Both the position numbers and the translations under genes were made by a program. Shown here in pieces: positions 27,978-36,873 of a stretch of 55,107 nt of DNA (its first letter is position 1; the number at the start of each line of letters is the position of its first letter). The stretch covers positions 644,538 through 699,644 of the forward strand of contig JAUJOW010000001.1 in NCBI GenBank assembly GCA_030447445.1, written 5' to 3'. Below the pieces are notes generated by a model. That model saw nothing but the letters and a program-made list of their open reading frames with translations. It was not told the origin of the DNA and did no database searches. The DNA comes from Acidimicrobiales bacterium. Its GTDB lineage: Bacteria; Actinomycetota; Acidimicrobiia; Acidimicrobiales; Iamiaceae.

Positions 27978-29402
27978 GTGATCCGGGTGCGCTCTCGGTG
28001 GGCGACGACGGCGCTGTTCGCCCTGGTGCTGGCGGCTGCATGCCAACAGGGCGAGCCCGGCCGGGATCAGGCCGCGTCGAGCGCCGTCTGGCGCCAGCCG
28101 TCGCCGGTCGTCGAGCTGACGGCGCCGACCCCCATGCTGTTGCCTGGCCCGGACGCCCCTCCGGAGACGACGCTCACGTCGATCAACCTCCCTGAGAAGG
28201 AAGAGCTCCGGTCACCGATGTCCCGGGGGCGGAGCGCCCAGAGCATCTGGGCCGACCCCGAACGGGACGACCCGATGACCGGGCCCATGCTGCTCGTCGG
28301 TCGCACGTCGATCGACGACAGCCACGTCGAGCTCCCGCCGGAGCTCCCGCTGGATGGCCGACCGGTCGACATCGGTCACCCCGACGCCCTGCTCGGACGA
28401 CAGGGGGCGCTGACCGTGGTCACCTGGCCCCTTCCCGTCCCCGCTTCGATCAGCTGCGCCTGCACCCAGGTGGCGGTCGTGGCCGGGCGCCAGCTCAGTG
28501 ACGAGACCGTCCTCGCCGCCGCCCGGTCGGCACGACCGTTGGACCGCCGACCGTCGGTCACAGCCGATGGCCTCCCGGTGGGTCTGCGCTCCCTCGGCAC
28601 GCTCCCCGGGCTGAGCCACCAGTACCGCTGGCAGCCCATCGTCCAGAGGATGGAGGTCCTGGTCGCAGACGCCATCGTCGAGCTACGGGTCTTCGAAGGC
28701 GACCCTCGCCTGGCTCCCCACCTCCAGTTCTGGTCGGCCGGACACCGAGATCTCTTCCTGCCCGAGGCGGCAGCGGGTCGCCAGGTCGTCGTCGTGAAGC
28801 AACGGAATGCGGCCGAGCCTGGGCAGCGAGACCTCGACGCGCTCCTCGACTCACTTCGACCCGCGACCGAGGCGGAGGCGATGGCGGCACAGCGGCAGGC
28901 TCTGGACCGACCGACCGACGCCGCCGACCGGTGTGACGAAGGTCCGGAGATCACCACCTCGGCGGCCACGCTCGCTGGTGCTGCAGGGGGCGGTCGGTGG
29001 ACGGTGACCATCGGCCTCGTCGACGGCGACTCCTACAGCTACTGCGCAGCCGTCGACCACGGCACCGGTTTCAGCGGCTCGGTCGACGGCTCCTCCCTCG
29101 AACCGCTGTCCAGCGCCGAGCAGGTGCGGATCATCGGAAAGAGCGTGGACACGAGCCCCGAGGGCGACCTCCTGCGCATGGTCTTCGGCGACGTGCCCGC
29201 TGCCGCCACTCGCGTGCAGGCGTCCATCGCCGGCCGTCCGCCGGTCGACGCGCAGCTGGCGGACACGGGACCTGGCCCCGATCGCCGCTGGTTCGCCGCC
29301 GCCGACGAGCTCCCCGACAGCCGGGCAGCTCCCGACATCACCGTCGTGGCCTTCGACGGCGAGGGACGGGAGATCGCTCGCACCACCGACGACGGGTCTT
29401 GA
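27978..29402 (+). CDS. Secreted lipoprotein, unknown function
   Basis: A 474-residue exported protein that I do not recognise. The GTG start leads to a lipoprotein signal ending LAAAC with Cys22, then a Ser/Pro-rich linker. The body has beta-rich segments (GALTVVTWPLPVP, RWTVTIGLVDGDSYSYCAAV) and an SCACTQVAVVAG stretch with paired cysteines that might form disulfides outside the cell. GACACT, 6 nt before the GTG, is a weak -10 match. A palindromic element lies 9 nt after the stop. Function cannot be told. Confidence 0.7.
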   Translation: MIRVRSRWATTALFALVLAAACQQGEPGRDQAASSAVWRQPSPVVELTAPTPMLLPGPDAPPETTLTSINLPEKEELRSPMSRGRSAQSIWADPERDDPMTGPMLLVGRTSIDDSHVELPPELPLDGRPVDIGHPDALLGRQGALTVVTWPLPVPASISCACTQVAVVAGRQLSDETVLAAARSARPLDRRPSVTADGLPVGLRSLGTLPGLSHQYRWQPIVQRMEVLVADAIVELRVFEGDPRLAPHLQFWSAGHRDLFLPEAAAGRQVVVVKQRNAAEPGQRDLDALLDSLRPATEAEAMAAQRQALDRPTDAADRCDEGPEITTSAATLAGAAGGGRWTVTIGLVDGDSYSYCAAVDHGTGFSGSVDGSSLEPLSSAEQVRIIGKSVDTSPEGDLLRMVFGDVPAAATRVQASIAGRPPVDAQLADTGPGPDRRWFAAADELPDSRAAPDITVVAFDGEGREIARTTDDGS

Positions 29403-29410
29403 GGGTTCGG

Positions 29411-29428
29411 ACCCTCGGAAACCGAGGG
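29411..29428. terminator. Palindromic element copy, probable bidirectional terminator
   Basis: ACCCTCGG-AAA-CCGAGGG: the 7-bp stem CCCTCGG/CCGAGGG with a 3-nt loop lies between the convergent stops at 29402 and 29452. The same palindrome occurs twice at 33.1 kb and twice at 49.2 kb, also between convergent genes. Confidence 0.65.
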
Positions 29429-29451
29429 GCGGCGGCCCCTGACCACGAAGG

Positions 29452-30587
29452 TCAGGCGGTGGCCCGGTCCTTGTTGACCTCGTCGAACTCGAGGTACTCC
29501 TCGCCGGTGTCCTGCCAGTCCTCGAACTTGGTGACCCCGAGGACGTCGAACCGCTTGCGCAGCCACCCGTCGTTGGCGTCGAGCAGCCCAAGCTTCTTGC
29601 AGTTGGGCACGATCTTGGAGAACAGGAGCTGCTGGAACGGATCCTCGTTCTTGACCTCGGCGGGCACGTTGAAGATGCGGATGGCGTCCTTCACGTCGAC
29701 GCCCATCCGCTCCCACACCTCCTGTTGGAGGAACCGGTCCCGCATGCGCACGGCGGCCTCGAAGGCGAACTCCTGGCGCTCGAGCAGCTCGGCTTCGGTC
29801 AGACCGTCGTAGAACTCCTTGAGCGACAGCACGCCGAAGGCGACGTGGCGGGCCTCGTCGCTCATCACGTAGCGCAGGAGCTGCTTGAGCAGCGGGTCGG
29901 GCGTCGTCTGGTGGGCGAGGCTGAAGGCGGCCAGGGCCAGGCCCTCCACCATGATCTGCATGCCCAGGTAGGTCATGTCCCAGCGGCTGTCGGCGATGAT
30001 GTCGTCGAGCAGCATCTTCAGGTGCGAGTTGATCGGGTAGTGGCCCGACAGCTTGGTGTCGAGGTACTTGGAGAACACCTCGACGTGGCGGGCCTCGTCC
30101 ATCACCTGGGTGGCGGCGTAGTACTTGGCGTCGATCCACGGCACGGTCTCGACGATCTTGGCCGTGCACAGCAGCGCCCCTGCTCGCCGTGCATGAACTG
30201 CGACAGGCTCCAGTTCTGGTTCTCGATGCCGAAGTGGGTCCAGTCGTCCTCGCTCCACTTGGCCAGGGGCGTGCCCTCGAAGGTGATGCCGGCGTCGTGG
30301 AACCCTTGCCGGCGGATGGCGATCACCGCCTTGGCGAACTCCTCCTGGTCGACGTCGGTCTCCCACGGGAGGTCGGTCTCGCCGTTCCACTGTGAGCCCT
30401 TGGCCTTCTCGTAGAGCTTGTTGAGGGCCGGCCGCTTCCCCTTCTCGTAGTCCCAGGTGAAGATGGCGTCGGCGTTGTCGGCCACGGCGTGGAGGGCCTC
30501 CTCCACGTCGGTGTTGGTGATGGCGAGGATGGCGTCGAGGTCGTTGACGTCCTCACGACCGAGGATGTCGGAATCGGTGGTGGACAT
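29452..30587 (-). CDS. Ferritin-like diiron protein (frameshifted)
   Basis: About 378 residues after repair. Carboxylate diiron ligands are evident: Glu in MHGEQG, then two DEARH motifs (VMDEARHVEVF and MSDEARHVAFG), as in ferritin-like oxidases and hydroxylases. The N-terminal 135 residues are in one frame from ATG 30587 and the rest in another; one base missing in the CCCC at 30177-30180 joins HGEQG to ALLCTAKIVETV. A diiron oxidase of an unknown substrate is the likely role. Ribosome site AAGGAAGG is good. The gene starts 2 nt after the TetR stop, so it is the probable target of that regulator. Confidence 0.82.
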
Positions 30588-30589
30588 GG

Positions 30590-31261
30590 TCAACCTTCCT
30601 TGGAGGTGGCAACGGGTGGGTCGATCGGGTTGGCGTCGCCGCGGCGGACCGCAGCCACGAGCAGGGCGATGAGCTGCTCCCACTCGCGGGCCGGGGGCAC
30701 GGCGAGGTCGAGGGCGTCGAACAGGAGGAAGCCGAGGCCGACGGCGTGGCAGAAGGCGACCAGGGCCTCGGTGTCGAGGTCGGTGGAGATGCCGCCGCCC
30801 TCCTTGGCCGTCTCGATGATGACCGTGAGCCGATCGCGGCGCTCCTGCATGCGGAGGCGCAACAGCTCGCTCACGGCCGGGTCGCGCCGGGCGGCGACGA
30901 ACGCCTCCAGCAGCAACGCCTGGTCGGGCGAGGTGGACCGGCTCACGAGGTGGCTGCCGGCGATGGTGAGGATGTCCTCGACCCTTCCCTCGAAGCGGTG
31001 GTCGGCGAACAGGGCATCCAGCTCGTCCTCGGCCTGGTCGTGGAGGGCTGAGACCAACAGGTCGGCCTTGCCCGTGAACCGGCTGTAGATGGCTCCGGTG
31101 GTGAGGCCGGCCCGCCGGGCGATCTCGGCCACACCGGCCCGGTCATAGCCCCGCTCGGCGAACACCTCGGCCGCCGCCGCCAGGAGCCGCTTCCCCACCG
31201 GGTCCGGCGCGCTGTCCGGCCCGGCACCGTCGGTTCGGGCGGGGAAGATGGTCAAGGCCAC
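30590..31261 (-). CDS. TetR family transcriptional regulator
   Basis: A 223-residue TetR regulator. The DNA-binding part reads VAEIARRAGLTTGAIYSRF followed by GKADLLVSAL. The GTG at 31261 is chosen because a TATTAT hexamer (31268-31273, minus strand) ends 6 nt before it; the frame is open upstream to 31309, but that would place the start beyond the operator. Its promoter sits inside a perfect 9+9 inverted repeat, so autorepression is very likely. It forms an operon with the ferritin-like gene (2 nt between stop and start). Confidence 0.92.
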   Translation of the reverse strand: MALTIFPARTDGAGPDSAPDPVGKRLLAAAAEVFAERGYDRAGVAEIARRAGLTTGAIYSRFTGKADLLVSALHDQAEDELDALFADHRFEGRVEDILTIAGSHLVSRSTSPDQALLLEAFVAARRDPAVSELLRLRMQERRDRLTVIIETAKEGGGISTDLDTEALVAFCHAVGLGFLLFDALDLAVPPAREWEQLIALLVAAVRRGDANPIDPPVATSKEG

Positions 31262-31263
31262 GC

Positions 31264-31288
31264 CCCGATAATAACGGTGATTATCGGG
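31264..31288. promoter_or_regulatory. TetR operator overlapping leaderless promoter
   Basis: CCCGATAAT-N7-ATTATCGGG is a perfect 9-bp inverted repeat (31264-31272 and 31280-31288). The TATTAT -10 box of the TetR gene lies inside its left arm. It is strikingly AT-rich for this genome, and it starts 2 nt upstream of the GTG. Confidence 0.8.
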
Positions 31289-31308
31289 ACTGGCCAGACC
31301 CCACGACA

Positions 31309-31552
31309 CATGTCACAGTGATCGCTGTCAACACCGACAACCGGCTGATGAGCGACGTCACCCTCACCGACGAGCTGGCCGGGCTCGCCAACGTGTTCGG
31401 CTACGGCTGATGACCTGGAGTGGCTCACGGTGAACGCCATGAAGAGCTCGTTCCTGGCCTTCGACCGCCGACTGCGCCTCATCAACGGGACCATCAAGAC
31501 CGGCTTCGCTGCGCTCAACGCCGCCGCCCTCGGCGTCAGCCTGGCCGGCTGA
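31309..31552 (+). pseudogene. C-terminal remnant of adenosine deaminase
   Basis: The translation HVTVIAVNTDNRLMSDVT, then LTDELAGLANVFGYG and, after a frameshift of two missing bases near 31409, DDLEWLTVNAMKSSFLAF and RRLRLINGTIKTGFAAL match the last 80 or so residues of adenosine deaminases. The first three quarters, including the metal-binding HxH and catalytic Glu, are gone: the TetR operator lies just upstream. So a true deletion or insertion junction is present, not just sequence error. It stands close to the purine salvage genes at 33.2-36.8 kb. Confidence 0.75.
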
Positions 31553-31559
31553 CCCGCCC

Positions 31560-32822
31560 GTGGCCTTCGCACGGAGGCGGTCGGGACCGGACCCGACCGC
31601 TCCTGTCACTGCCGTCGACCGGCCGCCCCTGCCCTCATCTTCACGATCACCGTCACCGGCATCCTGGCCAACACGCTGATCAACCCGGCCGTACCCGACA
31701 TCCTCGCCGACTTCGACCAGCCCGACTCCCGGGTGGGCGTCCTGGTATCGGCCGGCACCCTGCCCGGCATCGTCATGGCACCGGTCATCGGTCTCCTCGC
31801 CGACCGCTACGGCCGCCGGGCGGTGGTCGTGCCCTGCCTGGTCGCCTTCGGGGTCTGCGGTGCGCTGGCCGGCCTGGCCCCGTCGTTCGGGGCGCTCGTC
31901 GCCATCCGCTTCCTCCAGGGCGCCGCCTCGGCGGGCCTCGTGAACCTGGCCGTCGTGATCATCGGCGACCACTGGGACGGGACCGATCGCATCCGCCGCC
32001 TCGGGCAGAACTCGGCCGTGCTCACCGTCTCGCTGGCCGTGTTCCCGCCGGTCGGGGGCTCCTCACCGAGCTCGGTTCATGGCGACTGTCCTTCCTGCCC
32101 TACCTCGCGGGCCTGGTGAGCGCCGTGGTGGTGTGGCGCCGTCTCCCCGGCGGAAGGCCGGACGGCGCCTCCGCCGAAGGCGAGCAGCTCCGGGCGGCCG
32201 CCCGTGCCCTTCGGGATCGGACCGTGTTGGTCTGCACGCTCCTCGGCTTCGCCACCTTCTTCCTCATCTTCGGGCTGTTCCTCGCCACCCTGCCCATCCA
32301 CCTCGAGCGCCAGTTCGGGCTCGGGGCCGGTGCCCGTGGGCTTGTGCAGGCCGTGCCGGCCACCACCGCGCGCTCGCCGCGCTCTCCGTGCGCCGCTTCC
32401 GACGGCGGCTCGGTGCCGGCCGGCTGGTCGCCCTGGCCATGGCCGTCTTCGCCGTGTCCTTCCTCGCCATCGGCCAGGCGCCACTGCTCGGCCTGCTCAT
32501 CGTGGCCGCGCTCGGCTATGGCCTGGCCCAAGGGGTGCTCATCCCGACCCTGCAGGACCGGATCACGTCGGCGGCCACACCGGCCAGCCGGGGAGCGGTG
32601 GTGGCGGCGTTCGTCGGCGCCTCACGGGCCGGCCAGACCGCCGGTCCGGCGGCGTCGGGCCCGACCCTGGGGGCCGTCGGCACGGGAAGGACCTTCGTGC
32701 TCGGCGGGGCCGTGGCCGCCGTGACCGCCATCGTGGCCGCCGCGGGCTCTCGTTTCGTCGACGGGACCGAACCAGCTCCCGTCGAGGAAGCCGAGGCCGA
32801 CGCCGCCGCCGCCGTCGACTGA
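31560..32822 (+). CDS. MFS transporter (three frameshifts)
   Basis: A major facilitator superfamily exporter of about 421 residues after repair. The motif LLADRYGRRAVVV between helices 2 and 3 is the MFS signature. Segments in successive frames are IFTITVTGILANTLINPAV, LLTELGSWRLSFLPYLAGL and LVALAMAVFAVSFLAIGQ. Each frame change needs one added base: near 31628, in the GGGGG at 32054-32058, and near 32370. With all repaired, 12 or more hydrophobic helices are found, so the gene is likely intact. GTG 31560 is tentative. Substrate unknown; divergent TetR control through the 31264 operator is possible. Confidence 0.75.
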
Positions 32823-33086
32823 CCGGCACTGCTCGGGTTCAGTGGCGCCGAACGCCGAGGCCGTGGGCGTCACCATGGGCGCCCGTGAGGACGACCGTCG
32901 TCGCCACCCGTTGCCCAGCAGCTCCTCACCCGGCTCCGCGACGTCGAGACCGACGTGGCCGCCTTCCGGCTGGCGATGGACACGATGGCGCTGAACGAGC
33001 TCGCCGACATCGTCCCGGCCCCGGCGACGCCGGCGACCGCCTCTTCGGCACGGCATAGCCCCCGTCGGGACGACCGGTGGGTCCCG

Positions 33087-33105
33087 ACCCTCGGTTTGCG
33101 AGGGT
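33087..33105. repeat. Palindromic element, tandem copy 1
   Basis: ACCCTCG-GTTTG-CGAGGGT: a 7-bp stem with one changed base compared with the other copies. The following bases (GCGAGCCCGAC) are also shared with copy 2, 62 nt downstream. Confidence 0.7.
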
Positions 33106-33148
33106 GCGAGCCCGACCGAGCCACGGCCGAGCTGACCCGTGGACCCCA

Positions 33149-33167
33149 ACCCTCGGTTTCCGAGGGT
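33149..33167. repeat. Palindromic element, tandem copy 2
   Basis: ACCCTCGG-TTT-CCGAGGGT: perfect 8-bp stem, between the convergent MFS and phosphoglucomutase genes. Probably a strong bidirectional terminator. Confidence 0.7.
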
Positions 33168-33208
33168 GCAAGCCCGACGAAGCGGCCCACCAGCACATCC
33201 GGCGCCGG

Positions 33209-34912
33209 TCATCCCAGGGCGAGGACAGCGGCGACGGCGTCGCCGAGAACGGCAGCCTCGGCGGCGGCCCCGTCCCGAGCGGCGACCAGCCCATCGGCAC
33301 CGGGGCCCACCGGGCGCACCACCTCGACGTAGGTCTTGAGCTTGGGTTCGGTGCCGCTCGGGCGCACCACGACCCGGGCGGCGTCGAGCCGCAGCACCAC
33401 CACATCAGCGGTCGGGAGCCCAAGGCGCTCGGCCACCGTCGGGTCGGCGAGGTCGTCAACCGTCCGTACCGCCCGCCCGGCCAACTCCGCCGGCGGCGCC
33501 GCCCGCAGCTCGGTCATGGCGCCGGCGATGCGGGCCGACCCGTCGGCACCTTCCAGGCGGAACGACCGCTGGGTGGTGGCGTGCGACCCGTGGGTGCGAG
33601 CGAGCTCGTCGAGGCGGTCGAGCACGGTGTGGCCTTCGCGCCGCAGGGCGACGATGCGCAGCGCGAAGGCCAGCAGGGCGCTCATGCCGTCCTTGTCGGC
33701 CACCAGGTCGCCGACGCAGTACCCGAGGGCCTCCTCGTAGCCGAACAGCAGGCGCCGCCCGGGCCCTGCCGCCCGGGCCACCCACTTGAAGCCGGTGAGG
33801 GTCTCCTGGTAGGCGACACCGGCGACGGCCGCCATCTTCGAGAGCAGCTGCGACGAGACGATCGTGGTGGCCACCACCGGGTCGAGGTCGGCGCTCTCGC
33901 CGCCGCCCGAGCCCGCTGGCGGGTGCGAGAAGACAGCATCGGCCAGCAGGACACCCACCTCATCTCCCGACAGCCTGCGCCAACCCCCCTGCGTGGCCGG
34001 GTCGGGCAGCGCCACCGCCAGGCGGTCGGCGTCAGGGTCGTTGGCCATGACTGCGTCGGCTCCCACCCGGCCAGCCTCGGCGAGAGCCAGGTCGAGCGCG
34101 CCCGGCTCCTCGGGGCTGGGGAAGGCGACGGTCGGGAAGTCGGGATCGGACGAGTACTGCTCGACGACGAGGTGCGGCGGGGCGAAGCCGGCCCTCACGA
34201 GCAGTTCGGACACCAGACCACCGCCGACCCCGTGCAACGGCGTGTAGACGATCGAGAGCTCGCCGGGCGGCCCCGGGAGCATGGAAGCAACGGCAGCGAG
34301 GTAGCCCTCGACCACCTCGTCGCCGAGCCGGTGGATGCCGGGGTGGTCAGCAGCAGCGAGGGTCACGACCGACAGCGGGCCGACGGCGTCGATGGCGGCG
34401 GAGATGGTGGCGTCGTCCGGGAGGATGATCTGGGCGCCGGTGTGGTCATAGACCTTGTAGCCGTTGTCCCGAGCCGGGTTGTGACTGGCCGTGACCATCA
34501 CACCGGCGGCGGCGCCGAGGTGGCGGACGGCGAACGCCAACACCGGGGTGGGGAGCGGGCCAGCCAGCAGGTGGACGGGCAGGCCGGCGCCAGCCAGCAC
34601 GGCCGCGGTGTCCTCGGCGAAGTCCCGGGACTTGCGGCGGGCGTCGAAGCCGACGGCCACGCCACCCTCGGCTCGCCCCGACGCCCGCACCCAGGCGGCC
34701 ACGCCGGCGGCGGCCCGGCGGACCAGGACCCGGTTCATGCGGTTGGGTCCCGCGCCGAGCTCACCCCGCAGACCGGCGGTGCCGAACTGCAGCCGGGACC
34801 CGAAGCGGTCCGCCAGCCCGGCCTCGTCGGCCGTCTCCAGCACGGCGGCAAGCTCGGCCCGGGTCTCGGGATCGGGATCCTCGGCCAGCCACGCCTCGGC
34901 GGCCGCCCGCAT
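33209..34912 (-). CDS. Phospho-sugar mutase (PGM/PMM family)
   Basis: A 567-residue alpha-D-phosphohexomutase family enzyme, moving a phosphate between C1 and C6 (or C5) of a sugar. The phosphoserine loop is VTASHNPARDNGYKVY, the metal loop DPDADRLAV, the sugar loop GYEEALGY and the phosphate loop VRPSGTEPKLKTY, all intact. The ATG at 34912 has a GGAGGGG site 9 nt before it; GTG 34921 is possible. It precedes PNP and adenosine kinase genes on the same strand, in the way that pmmB sits near deoD in mycobacteria, so conversion of ribose 1-phosphate to ribose 5-phosphate is a good guess. Confidence 0.9.
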   Translation of the reverse strand: MRAAAEAWLAEDPDPETRAELAAVLETADEAGLADRFGSRLQFGTAGLRGELGAGPNRMNRVLVRRAAAGVAAWVRASGRAEGGVAVGFDARRKSRDFAEDTAAVLAGAGLPVHLLAGPLPTPVLAFAVRHLGAAAGVMVTASHNPARDNGYKVYDHTGAQIILPDDATISAAIDAVGPLSVVTLAAADHPGIHRLGDEVVEGYLAAVASMLPGPPGELSIVYTPLHGVGGGLVSELLVRAGFAPPHLVVEQYSSDPDFPTVAFPSPEEPGALDLALAEAGRVGADAVMANDPDADRLAVALPDPATQGGWRRLSGDEVGVLLADAVFSHPPAGSGGGESADLDPVVATTIVSSQLLSKMAAVAGVAYQETLTGFKWVARAAGPGRRLLFGYEEALGYCVGDLVADKDGMSALLAFALRIVALRREGHTVLDRLDELARTHGSHATTQRSFRLEGADGSARIAGAMTELRAAPPAELAGRAVRTVDDLADPTVAERLGLPTADVVVLRLDAARVVVRPSGTEPKLKTYVEVVRPVGPGADGLVAARDGAAAEAAVLGDAVAAVLALG

Positions 34913-34998
34913 CTCGGCCACCCCTCCGTTCCGGGGCAGCGTTCGGACCCCCTGTAGCCCGCGAAATGCCCCAGAAGGGGGTGGTGGGCCCGGTCGGG

Positions 34999-35835
34999 TC
35001 ACAGGCGGGCCACGATGTCGGCGATCAGGGCGCCGTTGCGCTCGGCGGCGGCCACCCCGGCGGCCAGCACCTCGGCGTGGTCCAGGGCCTGGCCGCTGAT
35101 GCCGGCGGCCAGGTTCGTCACCAGCGACAGGCCGAGCACGTCGAGGCCGAGGTGCACGGCGGCCACGCACTCGGGCACCGTGGACATCCCGACGAGGTCG
35201 GCCCCGAGCGTGCGCAGCATGCGGATCTCGGCCGGGGTCTCGTACTGCGGACCGGCCGTGCATGCGTACACGCCCTCGGTGAGCGAAGGGTGGAGCTCGT
35301 GGGCAAGGCTCCGCAGGCGAGGCGACCAGGCGTGGGTGAGGTCGACGAACCGGGGACCGAGGTCGTCCCGGTTGGGCCCAGTCACGGGTGACGCGCCGGT
35401 GAGATCGAGGTGATCGGCGATGAGGACCGCCTCCCCGACCGACAGCCCGTCCCGCACACCGCCGGCGGCGTTGGTGAGCACGATGGTGCGACAGCCGGCG
35501 GCCGCTGCCGTGCGGACCCCGTGGACCACTGCGGCCGGCCCGTGGCCTTCGTAGCCGTGCACCCTGCCCAGGAAGGCGAGCAGTCGGCGACCCCCGGGGG
35601 CGGTGATCGAGCGCACCCTCGCCACGTGCCCCTCGACGGTGGGAGTGGGGAAGCCGCCGAGGTCCGTGAGATCGACCTCGGCCACCACGTCCCCCATGAG
35701 ATCGGCGGCCGGCTGCCACCCGCTGCCGAGCACCACGGCGACCTCGTGGCCATCGACGCCGGTCCGCTCGGCCAGCTTCCGGGCCGACGCCGCCGCCGCC
35801 ACGAACGGATCCCCGGCGCCGGCCTCCGGCCTCAC
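34999..35835 (-). CDS. Purine-nucleoside phosphorylase
   Basis: A 278-residue PNP of the trimeric (PunA/DeoD of mycobacteria) type. Signature regions are VVLGSGW near residue 34-40, LTNAAGGVRDGL, and the base/ribose-binding AGPQYETPAEIR then VGMSTVPE. It cleaves inosine or guanosine with phosphate to give base and ribose 1-phosphate. The GTG at 35835 overlaps the adenosine kinase stop by 4 nt, so both are coupled; the phospho-sugar mutase follows 86 nt later. The 1,488-residue open frame that runs upstream of it is antisense to pepN and is not real. Confidence 0.93.
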   Translation of the reverse strand: MRPEAGAGDPFVAAAASARKLAERTGVDGHEVAVVLGSGWQPAADLMGDVVAEVDLTDLGGFPTPTVEGHVARVRSITAPGGRRLLAFLGRVHGYEGHGPAAVVHGVRTAAAAGCRTIVLTNAAGGVRDGLSVGEAVLIADHLDLTGASPVTGPNRDDLGPRFVDLTHAWSPRLRSLAHELHPSLTEGVYACTAGPQYETPAEIRMLRTLGADLVGMSTVPECVAAVHLGLDVLGLSLVTNLAAGISGQALDHAEVLAAGVAAAERNGALIADIVARL

Positions 35836-36824
35836 GGCTCCAAGGTGTGGAGGAGCTGGGCGAGGGAGAGCCCGGGCCTGGCCCCGGTGTGGCCCAGCAC
35901 GGCCGACGCCGCGATCGAGCCGAGCCGGCCGCAGCGGTCGAGGGGTTGGTCGTGGGTCCATCCGTAGAGGAAGCCGGCGGCGTAGAGGTCGCCGGCGCCG
36001 GTGGTGTCGACCACGGTTTCGACGGGGTGGGCGGCGATCTCCCACTCGTCGTCGCCGGCGAGGATGACGGACCCCTTCTCGCTGCGGGTGAGGCAGGCGA
36101 TCCGGCAGTGGCCCCGCACAAGCTCGACGGCCTCCTCGAAGGTGGCCACCTGGTAGAGCGAGGTGATCTCGTCGGTGTTGGCGAACAGGATGTCGGTCCC
36201 CCCCGCCACCAGCGCCAGGAAGTCGGCGCGGTGGCGGTCGACGCAGAACCCGTCGGACAGGCTGAGGGCCACCGTGCGGCCGGCGGCGTGGGCGGCTTCG
36301 GCGGCCACCCGGTAGGCCTCCTTGGCTTCGGGCCGATCGAAGAGGAAGCCCTCGAGGTAGGTGACGGCGGCCGAACCGATGAGGTCGAGGTCGAGGTGGT
36401 CGGCGCCGAGCAGGGACGACGCCCCGAGGTAGGTGTTCATGGTGCGCTGCGCGTCGGGGGTCACCACGATGATGCAGCGGCCCGTGCCCGGGCCGGCGGT
36501 GGCCGGTGGCGAGTCGAAGACCACGCCGAGCGAGCCGAGATCGTGGGCGAAGACGGTGCCCAGGGCGTCGTCGCGCACCCGGCCGATGTAGCCGGCCCGG
36601 CCCCCGAAGGAGGCCACCCCGGCCAGGGTGTTGGCGGCCGAGCCGCCGGACATCTCGGTGCGGCTGCTCACGGCCCGGTAGAGCTGTTCGGCCCGCTCGG
36701 CGTCGACCAGGGTCATGGCCCCCTTGGTGAGGGCCAGGCGCTCGAGGAACCCGTCGTCCTCGTGGCTGAGCACGTCGACCAGGGCGTTGCCGATGCCGAC
36801 GACATCCAGGTCGGTGGCGGTCAC
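35832..36824 (-). CDS. Adenosine kinase-like PfkB family kinase
   Basis: A 330-residue PfkB-family sugar/nucleoside kinase. GNALVDVL at the N-terminus, SGGSAANTLAGVASFGG (59-75) and the anion-hole/catalytic DTTGAGDLYAAGF near residue 270 are present, with Asp of GAGD as base. The combination of GGSAAN and the GNALVD start is typical of adenosine kinases, and the gene neighbours are nucleoside enzymes. It would phosphorylate adenosine to AMP. The GTG at 36824 follows a TAGGGT hexamer by 8 nt. Divergent from pepN. Confidence 0.88.
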   Translation of the reverse strand: MTATDLDVVGIGNALVDVLSHEDDGFLERLALTKGAMTLVDAERAEQLYRAVSSRTEMSGGSAANTLAGVASFGGRAGYIGRVRDDALGTVFAHDLGSLGVVFDSPPATAGPGTGRCIIVVTPDAQRTMNTYLGASSLLGADHLDLDLIGSAAVTYLEGFLFDRPEAKEAYRVAAEAAHAAGRTVALSLSDGFCVDRHRADFLALVAGGTDILFANTDEITSLYQVATFEEAVELVRGHCRIACLTRSEKGSVILAGDDEWEIAAHPVETVVDTTGAGDLYAAGFLYGWTHDQPLDRCGRLGSIAASAVLGHTGARPGLSLAQLLHTLEP

Positions 36825-36832
36825 GGGCGACG

Positions 36833-36838
36833 ACCCTA
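36833..36838 (-). promoter_or_regulatory. -10-like hexamer of adenosine kinase gene
   Basis: TAGGGT on the minus strand, 8 nt before GTG 36824. Confidence 0.45.
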
Positions 36839-36861
36839 CTCAGCGACCGACGGACCGGCGG

Positions 36862-36867
36862 TAGCTT
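36862..36867 (+). promoter_or_regulatory. -10-like hexamer of pepN
   Basis: TAGCTT, 6 nt before GTG 36874; only 49 nt separate the two divergent starts, so both promoters overlap back to back. Confidence 0.5.
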
Positions 36868-36873
36868 GCCTCG

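Larger units (their letters stand above)
32823..33208. other. Intergenic stretch between convergent genes
   Basis: No complete gene is seen in these 386 nt. A possible coding scrap lies on the plus strand at about 32916-33060 (QQLLTRLRDVETDVAAFRL, then AMDTMALNELADIVPAP); I do not recognise it and it has no good start. The right part holds two tandem copies of the CCCTCGG palindrome. Confidence 0.5.

Noticed and set aside
32870-33058. Short plus-strand gene after the MFS gene
   Set aside because: Some protein-like sequence but no start, no ribosome site and no recognisable family; kept only as a note in the intergenic entry.
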